From: Sphaerulina vaccinii
Lineage: Eukaryota; Ascomycota; Dothideomycetes; Mycosphaerellales; Mycosphaerellaceae
Reading direction: 5' to 3'
Assembly: GCA_022570795.1 (NCBI GenBank)
Contig: JAKUDP010000013.1
Span: 558,001-622,000 of the forward strand
DNA length: 64,000 bases
Part shown: piece after piece, positions 10,645 through 22,000 of the stretch
Layout of the letters: each line of letters starts with the position of its first letter
How positions within the stretch are numbered: the stretch's first letter is position 1
Notes under the pieces: model-generated
What the model saw: the letters and a program-made list of their open reading frames with translations, nothing else
What the model was told of the DNA's origin: nothing
Database searches by the model: none
Translations under genes and position numbers: made by a program

Positions 10645-11505
10645 ATGTCCGACTCCGAAGATCAGGGCGGCATCCCTCTCCTCGAACCCATATCCGACTC
10701 CGAAACCGAACAAACTACCAAATCCACGAAAAGAAAACGACCGGCCAACGATGAAGATGGCCTTGCAGCAAAGAAAGCAGCTCGCAAAGCAAAGCGAAAG
10801 TCCAAGAAGCCCAACGACATCAACGACTCTGCCCTCGACGCTGAAAAGGGCATCAATACCTCCATCGCACATCTCACACCGACCCTCATGGCCGACCACA
10901 TTGCTCAACGAACGCGCCGATTCCAACCAGATCTAAGTCTTGTTGAAGCAGAAGATTGGCGCTTATCTGAAGGCAGTATAGCAGACAGCACAACCTTCAC
11001 GCAGGAGAGAATCACGGATCACTTGCCTGCATTCCTGGAAGAATTCGCCATTAGGAAGAGCGGAAAGAAAGGAAGTAAAGGTGACGGAGTCAGTTGGGCT
11101 CCCAAGGAAAAGGGTACTCCACATACTCTCATCGTGACAGGCGCTGGTTTACGTGCTGCGGACTTGACGAGGGCGTTGAGAAAGTTTGAAACAAAGGATG
11201 CGAAAGTTGCGAAGCTGTTTGCTAAGCATATTAAGAAGGCTGAGGCAGCTGAGATGTTGAGGAAGGAGAGGATTCATATTGCTGTGGGTACGCCGCAGAG
11301 GATCATGGATATGCTGGACGAAGGGGCGCTGGTGATCAGTAAGCTTGATCGCATGGTGGTTGATGCTAGCCATATTGATGAGAAGAAGAGGGGAGTTATG
11401 GACATGAAGGAGTTGCAAATTCCGCTTGCGAAGCTGTTGACAAGGAAGGACTTTAAGGAGAGGTATGGGACAGGAGAAGGGAAGATTGAGCTGCTGTTCT
11501 ATTGA
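10645..11505 (+). CDS. CMS1: Cms1-like ribosome biogenesis protein (U3/90S particle)
   Basis: Single exon, 286 residues. An acidic start (MSDSEDQGG) precedes a strongly basic stretch (about residues 32-55, KKAARKAKRKSKK), probably a nuclear/nucleolar localisation signal. The Cms1 domain follows, with a degenerate RecA/DEAD-helicase look: the blocks PHTLIVTGAGLRAADLTRAL, HIAVGTPQRIMDMLDEGAL and ISKLDRMVVDASHIDEKKR match helicase motifs Ib-II in position but lack the ATPase Walker residues. Yeast Cms1 is part of the 90S pre-ribosome. The length matches the family. It is head-to-head with VMA22. Confidence 0.88.
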   Translation: MSDSEDQGGIPLLEPISDSETEQTTKSTKRKRPANDEDGLAAKKAARKAKRKSKKPNDINDSALDAEKGINTSIAHLTPTLMADHIAQRTRRFQPDLSLVEAEDWRLSEGSIADSTTFTQERITDHLPAFLEEFAIRKSGKKGSKGDGVSWAPKEKGTPHTLIVTGAGLRAADLTRALRKFETKDAKVAKLFAKHIKKAEAAEMLRKERIHIAVGTPQRIMDMLDEGALVISKLDRMVVDASHIDEKKRGVMDMKELQIPLAKLLTRKDFKERYGTGEGKIELLFY

Positions 11506-12802
11506 GTACCATCTCGTGTCATGAGAATGGAGCATCTGGACAATGCGGAGGCTGAACCGAGAGCACACTGGTGCCTCTGTGCTATGCTAGGACAATGGGT
11601 GTCGCTCTAGGCCGTGCTCCGGTGTCTTTGGACAAGAAGAAGACATGTCGAGGGCTTGTGATGTAGCACCTCGATACGGACGAGATCGACGCGGAGGTCG
11701 ACCCGAGATCTGGAATGGCTCTGCGTTGGCCACGCTCTGGATGTGCGAGCCCGGTGACAGGCTACATTCACGAATGTGTGGCACTCCACAGACTCAAAGA
11801 GCTTGCAAGACCAATTGTAGGCTTTCACAGCAACAGTAACACCCAGGAAATGATATCAGCATAATCGCTGTTTCTGTTAGAGTAAGCTTACCTTGTTCAA
11901 TGTCACTACGACCAAGTTTGCGGTCGTCCTGAAAGGACCTGGAAGCTGATCTGATCTTGCCAGATTGCCACGAGTTCGTGGATGTAGTCTGGTGGCTACA
12001 TTTGTCTTCTTCCCAGCTCAAAACCACGGCAGACACTTTCTGCCCAGAGCAGTGGGATGACATGTGATGCATCATCTTGTAGCACCAGGGAGGTTGCGAC
12101 TGACGCAGTATGGCATGATCGCGAGATGCCAGCACCATGTTGCTGGGTTGTGTGACAGACAGACTGCTACTTTCCGCTGCCACGTACCAGCACTCGAGGA
12201 GTACGAACAAGCCCTGGAACCTGTCACCCAACGCGGCGGGCGAGGCAAAAAGAAGCGATACGTCCGCAGTGTGGGGGAAGATGATGAATAAAATGTAGTC
12301 AAACGACAACTGTAAGTAAACTTGCCACCTGTGCCTGAGCTCATATGTCAATGCAGTGACGCGTGAAGTGAAGCTGCAACCGAAAGCCGCTCTACCAGAA
12401 CAGTCGCACATCGATACGACGATATCACACCCAAGCCCAGGACGATTGCAAAGCGATAGCTCTGCCTTTTATGATCAGTCTTCCATTGTCGCGAGCGGTG
12501 GGACTCGAGCCGAGTGCGATCCTCAACGTCCGTCTGCTATTGCCCATCGAGTGAAGAGTAGTAGGTAGGTCAAAGCTCACAAGTTTCGCACCACGGTCGT
12601 TTCCGCTCCTACGCAGCAACATCGTTTCATCCGCAGGTAAACAAACATCTTCCTCTCCCTTGGTCCAACATCAACATCAGGTTCAATTGTTACTCAATAT
12701 TCACAGCGACACGCGACACATGGTTCCGGACAATACTTAGCTCCCACATATCATCAAGTAACACCAGGCAGACGGCCGGCTGCCGCCTCTGCTACTGCCA
12801 GT
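11506..12802. other. Intergenic region, 1.3 kb, no supported gene
   Basis: Frames on both strands (longest 205 codons on minus, 11794-12411) show no domain, and none continues through plausible introns. It must contain the CMS1 terminator and the promoter of the CFEM-like gene. Confidence 0.5.
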
Positions 12803-14073
12803 ATGCGCTACCTCACCGGCGACGCCGTGGCGTTGATGGTGCTCTCTGCCGCCGCGCAGCAAGACGCCCTCCAGCACTTCTCAGGATACCAAGGGGATAA
12901 CAGGAGTAAGATGAAATAAGACCTTCGCTCCGACGTGCTTGACTGATAATCTTCGCAAAGGCTGCGTCCTCTGCTTGGAAGAAGCCTCCAGTCAAACTGG
13001 CTGCGCGTATCTCGACCCAGCCGCCCCCCAGTTCAACTTCGACTGCCTCTGCCTTCCAGCATCTCAGGCCACGACTCAAGGCTGCGCTGGCTTCTGCCAA
13101 GATACAGCTTTCTCTGCTGAGGTGCAGTGCCTCCTCGGAACCTATCAGCCTGCAAAGAGAGATGAAGAGAGTAAGCATGATGGGTCAAAGGCATCCCCGA
13201 CTCTCTTGATGTTCCAAGCCTGCCATGGTGGCGAGCTTGCAAACCGACACAACTGGGACGATTCGCCTTTTCAGAGATACTTGCTAATCCTTCTATCTTA
13301 GTGACTTCAATCGTCTCTGCTGCACCACGCGCCCCTCAGACTCCAACCACCAAACCAGGTTTCGGCTTCTGTGGCCCTAAGGGGGTCAACTGCAAGTCCA
13401 CCGAATACGCTGGTCCACCACTCACCAAGCGCGCCACCGCTGGACCGCCTCTCGCCGAACGCGAAGCCATCGCAGGAAAAGGCAAACACAACAGCAAGAA
13501 GACAACTTCACGCAAGATCCCACACTCTGTAAGCAAAACGATATCTTCGATGTCTCACCAAGCCCTCCTGTACTCCGGCGCCGAGCCCGAGGACAGGCAC
13601 TGCTGAGATAACTTGCCTTCCTAGACATACTTGCTAATCCTTCTGCCTATTGCTTCCAGGGTCCGCAAACCGCCTTCCCAACGTTCGGCTTCTGTGGTGT
13701 CTCGGGTAGTAACTGTGCTACTGGTAGCGCTGAGAATAACACGAGCGTAAGTTCATCTGCTGTCGCACTGAGCTCACATCCACTAGAGTGCCGAGCGCGA
13801 AGAGAGACGTTGCTGAAGCCGGTCCGCGTTCTCGGAGATATACATGCTAACCTCTCATTTCAGGCTATCACCACTACGACCGAGCTTGCTCATCGACCTA
13901 CCGCCGTCTTCAACCAGCGCGATGACCTCGTATTGGAGAACAAGGAGGGTGGAGGACGTGGCGGCGGCGGCGGCGGCGGCGGAGGAGGTCACTCTGGAGC
14001 TGCTGCTGGACAACTCAAAGATCCCCATGTCTTTGCAGCCTTGCCTCTTCTCGCCTTGGCCGTTCTGATCTGA
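12803..14073 (+). CDS. GPI-anchored CFEM-like 8-cysteine protein with duplicated FGFCG motif
   Basis: Five exons: 12803-12905, 12961-13170, 13302-13528, 13660-13746 and 13864-14073. All have GT-AG introns with CTAAT/TGAC branch sites, and the total is 278 residues. A short signal peptide precedes eight cysteines in exon 2, in the order C-x2-C...C...C-x-C...C-x3-C...C, including FDCLC. That is the pattern of CFEM domains, which can bind haem or act at the cell surface. Exons 3 and 4 each encode an FGFCG-x2-G-x-NC motif. Exon 5 has a poly-Gly stretch, then a small-residue omega region and a hydrophobic tail ending LLALAVLI, typical of a GPI-anchor signal. It is convergent with the alpha-glucosidase. 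The cysteine spacing is not a textbook CFEM, so the family call is tentative. Confidence 0.72.
13960..13989 (+). repeat. GGC/GGA trinucleotide tract coding poly-Gly
   Basis: An imperfect GGC repeat within exon 5 of the CFEM-like gene encodes an uninterrupted glycine run, just before the predicted GPI region. Likely a flexible spacer and a length-variable site. Confidence 0.85.
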
Positions 14074-14549
14074 GAGGTCTACCATTGGCAGGCGGAGGCA
14101 GTCTTCTCTGTCAACACCTGGATACCATGCCACGCTGTGGACGAAGTCACCGATATTCCTTTGACGCCCTTGGTTCGGAGAGGGTTCCTTGGCCACTCTA
14201 GACGGCATGCTGTGTTGAGTACATAACTTGCTTCCTTGCACATCCTGTCAGGCATTCTCGAGGGCAGTAGAGAGCTTCTAGTCCTAGAACACAAAATTCA
14301 AAGTCAAAACTACGAAGTCAAATGACAGGTGAGACAACGAGTGAAAGTTCGAGGTTAGGATTGCGAAAAGAGCCTAAAAGAAGTCCTGCCTCCCAAATGC
14401 CATTTCATCTTCATCCCACCTTTCCTCCACCATGTAAGAAGTGCTTTGTACTCGTCCCATGCCCGAAGAAGTACCTGTATCGCATCCTGTTGTACTTGTA
14501 TCTGTAGTGTCATCCTTGCCTCAGCCCAGTCCTGTTTCTGTATTGTCCT
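14074..14549. other. Convergent intergenic region
   Basis: 476 bp between the stops of the CFEM-like gene and the alpha-glucosidase, presumably both 3' UTRs and terminators. No gene seen. Confidence 0.5.
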
Positions 14550-17500
14550 CTAGACAGTACCATCGTATGCCTCGTTCAGACTAATGTTGATATTGCTCTT
14601 TGTGCGCGAAACACCAGTGCTGTTAGCACTGCTAGTGCCAGAGCCCAGCACAGTGACCGACTTGATCACGACGGGAGTGTCGTAGCCGTACTTGCCAGTG
14701 ATGGTGAAGCGGCCGTTGCTGTAGTACGTGAAAGCCATGTATGAGTAAGACTCTTGTACAAGAGAGACGCCATCATCGATGTACAGCTCGCCGTAAGCGG
14801 TGCCGTTGGCAGAGGGAGCGATGATGATGTCAAAATCTTGCTTGCGAAGCTCAGTCGTGGTGTTGGCGGACTCGGAGCGTTGGGCAAGGATAGCGCCACC
14901 CTTGTAGTAAAGCGGGATAGTCGTGTAAGACACGTTCTCAAGGGTGACAGTGGAACCAGTGCCGATAATCTTCTCGTGAGTGTAATAGTCGTAGAAGATA
15001 CCATTAGGCAAGTAGTGTGTAGCGGTCGTGCTGTTCTCAACAATGACTGGCGCGACGAGGAGGCCAGGACCATAGAAGTACTGGTAAGCGAGTTCGAATG
15101 TGTTGCTGTCCTCAGGGTAGTGGAAGAACATGGGCTGGATGAGTGGAGTACCAGTCTGGTTCTGGACGTAAGATGCCGTGTAGATGTAGTCGAGAAGCTT
15201 GTAACGGATCTCGATGGCAACCTTAGCAGCCTCAGCAACGATGGGCCAGCGGTAGAACTCCTGGTCAATGGCGTCGTTCTGCGCGTGATTACGGTAGAAA
15301 GGCGAGAAGGCTCCAAGCTGGGCCCATCTGGCGCACAAAAGATCGTTCGTGTTGCCACCAAAGCCGCAGACATCTGTCCCGACCATTGGGACATTGTACA
15401 AGGCGGCGAACTCCAGAATTTCCTTGATCGCAAAGAGATAGTGGTCCCAGTCCGAAAGATTGTCTCCGAGCCACTTGCCAACTTGACTGCCGGCGCCAGC
15501 GAAGGTAGAGCGTGTGATGATCAACGGACGCAGTGTTGGCTTGCGCGAAATCATGGCGATACGAGATGATTCAGACATTTGAGAGCCGTAAACGTTGTGT
15601 GTGTCGTATTGGGTCCAGCCACCGTGCTGGATGAGGTCCGTGTTGGCGGTCAAGTTGCTGATGCTCCCTGCTGCATTTCCAATCTTGTACTTTGGGTTGA
15701 TCAGGTCACGATCTGGTAGGCCGATCTTGTCGCCAGTGGACTGACGCTTGACAACAGGTGTGAGCTGGTGTGTCTCGTACGAGAAGTCGTCAAAGTGGCG
15801 GCGAAGCTTGGTAGTGGTATCCGGGTTGTCCGAAACAGTGGTGATGGTATCGTTGGTTGACGCGGTACTGTTGCAGGCACCGGTGGTGAGAGTTCGCGTG
15901 GTATTCTCATACACGTACTCGCCACGTCCATACCGAACGTACTGGTACGTCACGACTGTGTTGGCTGGCAAGTCAATATTAGCGGTCCAGGTCGGGTAGT
16001 TGGGCGGGGTGAGTGGTGCTGCGTTGCCGACATCGGTGTCATTTCCAATGGTGATGGCACTGCCGTATACGTAGATGTTCTCTCCCTGGTAGGTGTTTGC
16101 AACAACGTTGAAGGTGACGACAGACTTGCAGACCGGCTGGAAGTCTGGTCCAAACCCAGGAATGGGGCGTGGAGCGCCAAGTCGAACTGATGGTGGGAAG
16201 GGGGGATAGCTTCCAGGTACGGCAAAGGCATCTGGATCGGCGCATGGGTAGGGGCAAAAGTTGGAGGGATCATTCATGTCGATCCAGAGCGCGTCAATGT
16301 CGACACCAGTCTCAGGATCAAAGAAGCTGTCAAATTCGGAGTTCCAGTAGTTTTGAGTGTTTGGATGGAACCTAGTCATAGTCAGTAAATCGTATACGGT
16401 GTCACCGTGCCAGCACGCAGAAATGCGTCTTACCAATCTGGGAAAGCTGTCACACCAGGCCAGACAACACCCTTGAAAATCGAGCCATTGGCCTCCTGCA
16501 TGAATATGTCTTGGTCGCGGCCGTTTGTGAAAGCGCTGTAGTTCTGATATGCAACGGCCGGATCGACCATGACCACGTAATGCTGCTGGCGCTCGTGGAG
16601 AGTGTCGACGAGTTCGGTCATGAGCTTGGGCGAGAATCGGTCAGGGTCGAGGGTGAAGACGCGGCGAAGGTACATGTAGTCGATGTCTGGAAGTAGGTCA
16701 GTATTATAGTTGCACAACTGAAGAGAGTGCACGCACCGGTCCACATGGTCTCAAGAGGAATGCCAGCAGTAGAGTAGTTGGCGACAACTTCGGCCACCCA
16801 GTATACATCGCGGTATCCGTACTTGCACTGATGGAAGCCGAGACCCCAGTACGGCTGGAGAGCGCTCTTCTGAGAGAGTTCCGAGTACTGTTGCGCAACT
16901 TCAACCGGGGATGGACCAGCTAAGAAGTAGAAGTCAAGAACGCCTCCGAGAGTGTTGTACTCGAGGTACTGCCCATCTGTGTCATTGATCTTGAAGTCCA
17001 TGCCGTTCGAGTTGAGCAGGAAAACCGCGTGGGTGCCATTTTCGCCACGATGATCGTAGTAGATTGGGTGAGTGCCGTAGAGGTTGGTGCCGGATGGCGT
17101 GCCGTAAGCATCGCGATTCCAGGCAGTGTGGGTGTAGTCGCTGGTGTTCAGGTGGCTACAAAGGAAGTCAGTCACGTTCTTGCCACGCGTCAATGGCTTG
17201 TCGCTTACAAAGGATCTGTGTGCTCTCCTGTGCCGTAGAGGTTTGGATTCTCAGGAAGTGCCGTCCTCAAACGCACGTACTGGTCCTCGAAAATCAATGA
17301 CGCAGCTGAGGAGTCAAACAGAATTTCGCCACTGCTGCGTCGCTTGACAGTGAAGCTGAAAGGATTCTCGTCCTTGACCTCGAAGGCGAGTTCGCTAGTG
17401 GCATTCTTGACGCCGCTCGATGCCGGTCGTGGGAAGACAGAACCAGGCACCTGGTAGACCTGCTGAGCCGCGTCTTCAATCAAGACATGAAGTCGGGTAT

Positions 17501-17793
17501 CTGAGATTATGTTAGTTCCACCAAGTCGGTGCGGAATGCAAATCGGACCCACCAGTCTGGTACTCGACTGTCAAAGTGAGATCCTCGATGTCATTGCCAT
17601 AGATGTTGCACGGAGTGCCGGCCAGAGTGAGCTTTGCGGTCAAGCCATTGGCGGACGTGTTGATGTCGGTGGCTCGATAACCAGGACAGCTCGAGTCGGT
17701 GCTGTTTTGTCGACGGGCGAGAGGGTAGGGCGATGCGGTGACTGTTGAAACTGCGAGTGCTAAAGCACCAAGTATGAGGGAACGAGGTGCCAT
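14550..17793 (-). CDS. Secreted GH31 alpha-glucosidase with internal CBM20 module
   Basis: Five exons (17553-17793, 17209-17500, 16737-17155, 16434-16686, 14550-16371) with four introns of 50-62 bp, giving 1008 residues. A signal peptide (MAPRSLILGALALAVSTVTA) directs export. GH31 landmarks are the nucleophile region ALWIDMNDPSNF (Asp near residue 433) and the acid/base region GKWLGDN (near residue 705). Between them, at about 486-585, lies an insertion with TYQGENIYVYGSAI and YPTWTANIDLPANTVVTYQY, the pattern of a starch-binding CBM20. Enzymes of this type release glucose from maltose, oligosaccharides and starch. Many N-x-S/T sites fit a glycosylated secreted protein. A 1.2-kb upstream region precedes it. 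All frames are intact. Confidence 0.93.
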
Positions 17794-19004
17794 GTTGTTG
17801 GTGACAGCGGGAGTGTAGCAGAAGGGAGCACAAATTGTGCGGTGACCAATGTTGTTCTGAAGTTTGCTGTTCTGGGGCAGTGGGGAAGTTCAAGTTTATA
17901 ATCCAGCGGGTAAGTGCGTATCCGCGCTAGGGCATCACGCGGAGGCCAAGCGAAGTGAACGCCTCTAGGCAGGCATGTGCAATCACCTATTCACTCACCG
18001 TCAACCTCACTTCTTCTGAAAACAATGGAGTTGCACATGAACCTGCGTCTCGGCGGCCGAACTGTTGTCACGATACTGCAGGGGAGGTCGAGCTCTTGGA
18101 AGCTCGATTGCGGCTCCGCTGCAGGTCGTCGACCAGTAGACAAGGTTCCTGAACTTCTTACGCATGTGGGCTTGGCCTCACGCAATATCGCTCGCGGGGT
18201 ATCATGCAACAGTTGATCAGATGGAGGCCTCAATGCAGCTGAAGGATGCTGCGGTGACGATATGCTCGGTGAGAATGTCGGCCTTGTGGTATGGCACGTT
18301 TAGAGACATGTCCAGGACGATCCTATGTTTCGTTCAAACTCAGAAACATAGCTGCAGTCTGTTCATGCATCTCCTGGCAACACACGTGGGCACCTGAGAT
18401 GACCCGAGATGTCGTAGACGACGGCTAGATGCGCTCGCATGTACCCAGCATCGTATAGATGGTAGCACAAGGGGAGGGGAAACAGCGTCTGGAAGGATGG
18501 CAGGAGAATTTAATGGGTGTACGACCTGCAGTCCAGTGTCATGTGTTCTTGATCTATCCCCGCGCAATGTGAGGCGAATTCCTGTATTCGCTCCGACAAT
18601 TCGCTCCGACGGTGGGCCTTTAGAGGCAGGGATTCCTCTTTGGTGCTTCGGATATGCGGCGCCGAATGCAGTGGGAAACGAGTATCACAAGCACAGACTA
18701 CAACGTTCACTGCAGCGCCGAGGAAGCTCGTGATACTGGGAGTAAGAAGGGCATGTACAACGTAAGGAAGGTGAAGCAAAAGGAAGAGTGAGACTGAAAC
18801 ATGGTACCAAAGTGGAGACTCTTCGGTATCGGATTGAGCACAGATCGCAGCCGCAGGTCCCGCATCGGTCGTCATTATTCAAGGCGCGTCCTTCAGCTTC
18901 CTCGACAAACAACGCGTTGGTGGCGAGGAAAGATAGTCAGCAGCATGCCCATCACAACAACATCATCTCCGAGACGATGACCGGACAGCCAGCAATCAGC
19001 GATT
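17794..19004. promoter_or_regulatory. Divergent 1.2-kb intergenic region between alpha-glucosidase and REV3
   Basis: Holds the promoters of both divergent genes. The alpha-glucosidase side is long, as expected for a regulated carbohydrate enzyme, but I did not identify a specific activator site. Small frames show no domain. A short direct repeat (ATTCGCTCCGAC, twice, 15 bp apart) lies near 18590-18615. Confidence 0.5.
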
Positions 19005-22000
19005 ATGGATAGGAAGGACAAGAAGGAGGACGTCTTCCGTATTCGCCTGAATTGTATCGATCACGCTCAATATGCGCCCAACACTCTTGATACACCGATA
19101 TGGGGACCACGATCGCTTTCAGCAACTCAGAGGGTCCAATTGCCGGATGTGCCAGTAATTCGAGTATGGGGCTCGACGGAAACTGGCCAGAAAGCCTGCG
19201 TTCATATCCATGGTGCTTTCCCATACCTCTATCTGCCATACACGGAATCCATTGAAGGGAGCCATGTCAACCAGTACATTGCCAGTCTACGCTCCTCGAT
19301 CGACCATGCAATGTGTCTGTCATACCGTCGGAACCCATATGACAATCCACGAAACGCCACTTTCGTAGCTCACATCAGTCTGGTCAAAGGAGTGCCTTTC
19401 TTCGGCTACAATGTCGGATACAAGTACTATCTCAAGGTCTATCTTCTCAATCCGATGCACATTACTCGATTCTCAGATCTTCTGCAGCAAGGTGCTATTC
19501 TCAGACAGCACTTCCAGCCATATGAAGCACATCTACAGTACCTGCTGCAGTGGATGTGCGACTTCAACTTGTATGGGTGTGCATATATTGAGGTGGCAAA
19601 GGCACAATTTCGAACTCCAGTCCCAGTATGGGAAGAATTGGATGATCTGGCTCATCTGTGGCATGATCGCTCGATTGACGCAAAGGATATCTTGGACGAA
19701 GAGCGATTCCCTCGTCAAAGTCATTGTCAGCTTGAGGTTGACATCCGGGTGGAAGACATACTCAACCGCAATGCCATACAAGCTCGGCCTCTGCATCACT
19801 CTTTCATCGAGCGGTTGGCGTCCCTAGAGAACCTGCCGCCGGAGGAGAAGCTCGTGCATTCTATGGCTGGGTTGTGGAAAGATGAGACGCGAAGGAGAAA
19901 GCTGCGCATGGGTATCACGGATCCATCCTCTTCGCCATTCCCACCTGAAGCTCTCGTGAGCATGTCTGCCGATCCGCGAAACGATAGCAAGGGCGGGTGG
20001 ATCCATGAAGAGGAGTTTCGTCAGGCTATAGCTGAACTTGCTGAGCAGGAGAAGAAGCAGAGGGGCGGCTCGCACCTCTCGTTCGAGAGCTTCGGCAGCC
20101 AGAAGGACGACCAGGATGATGGCGTACAGACTGTATTGGAGAGCGTCTCTGAACTGTTTCATAGCACGTTGGAAACGAAGTGGGAGAAGATGGCTCAAGA
20201 AGCAAGGGCGCGTGAACAGCAGCCATACGAGATGAGCTTTGAGGATTTTATGGTTACGCAGCTCCCGCCTCATCGCGCTGCCGTTGTGGATGAAAGCAGT
20301 ATTGCTCAAATTGGCGAGGATGAAGGGTATCTGAGTGATGAGGAGGCCGCGAAAGAGCTGGCCTTGACACAAAAGCAGAAGCTGAGAGAAGCGAGATCGG
20401 CGGATATGGTTGAGGCTAAGGTCAATGGTAGCCCTGTTCAAGTCAGAGCAGAGGCGGAGCTCACAAATGACGCAGCAAGTCCACGCAGCACAGACACAGG
20501 TACACTGAGGAGCTCACTGAAGCGCCCTGCAGTGAACGACAGTCAAACACCCTTCAAAAAAGTACGATTGGAGACCGAGGAGTCTTCGCCTCGGGCAAAG
20601 TATAGGCAGTTTCGTGTCAAGGACACCAAGAACACAAGTTATCTTGAGGGAGCATCACCCAGGCCAGGCGGTGCTGGCTTCGCCGCTCCTCCTGCTGCAC
20701 AAGCCAGGAACAGTTCTGCTGCTGCTGGTGGTACTGTCGATATGCCACCATCTGCTCAGCTGCCACCATCACAGCGATCAACCAATTCTTCACAAGGCGA
20801 GAAGATCCCCTTCCCGTCTGTGAAGCATCCGCATGAGCCCGAGACTGCCCGTCGCCTCAGTCAACGCGGTGACCTTGCACATCTATCGCGGAAGGCATCG
20901 CAGCGGAGCCAGAAAGACGCGCTGATATCGTCAGACGGACCCGGCATCTCAAAATCTCTGTCGTCGCCCGCAAACTGCCGGCGACCGCTCGCCCCGGCTG
21001 CAGCATGTTCATATGCAAATGCCTTCACCCTGTCCCCAGCTCTCAGTGCACTCGTGTTCGGCACCTTACCTCCAACTTTCGACGAAGTGGCAGCCACAAT
21101 CGATCCGTCTGTCATCTACCAAGACGCTTATTACAGCGACGAAGCTGACGTGCCGGAGCGAGTCAGGGAATACGCAGGTCAAGAGTTTCGGCTTGCAAGT
21201 ACTACTCTTCCCTTTCTCCCAGTGTTTGACTCTGAAGGTGCAGTCGCACAAGGCGAGCGTCAGAACAAGGCTGATGCCGACTTTGCACTGAGCCGTCGTC
21301 GTTGGCAATGCTCACTGAAGACCTGGGAGATCATGACACCTCCTCCCAGTTGCAGCGAGGTAAAAGGATGGCTTCGTACAAAGAAGCCCCCGAAGCTCAA
21401 TGACCTCGACAGACTTGATGTTGATGGGCCACCTACTACTTCCCAGCTAAAACGCAAGAATAAGCCCCCGCCTGAGTTGTCACAGATTGAAGGTCCCACA
21501 CAGCGGAACAAGCACGGGTTCAAGTACTCGCAAAAGAAAGCAAGTACTAGTGTGCAACATGAGACCGGCTACATGAGTACTATGAGCCTCGAGGTGCACG
21601 TCAACAGTCGTGCCGATCTTGCGCCAGATCCGGAGCGAGATGAGGTCAACATGGTCGTCTGGTGCATTGCAGACGAACAAATGGATGAGCACACCAAGCT
21701 TGGCATAGTGGTACTGATTCAGGATGATGAAGATCTGCCCGCGAAGGTCCGCAAAGCTGTTGGCAATGATGTGCAGATTGACAGCGAGGATAACGAACTC
21801 GACCTCATCAACAGGATGGTCGATATCGTGCGCGAGTACGATATCGACATACTCACTGGCTATGAGGTCCACAACAATAGTTGGGGCTATCTGATAGAGC
21901 GCGCTCGGCTACAGTACGAGTTCAATCTGCCTGACGAGTTCTCAAGGATGAAATCACACTCGAAAGGACGTTTCGGTAAAGATGCTGATCGATGGGGCTT

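Noticed and set aside
11794..12411. 205-codon open frame on minus
   Set aside because: No domain, no signal peptide of note, poor codon pattern, and no splice continuation.
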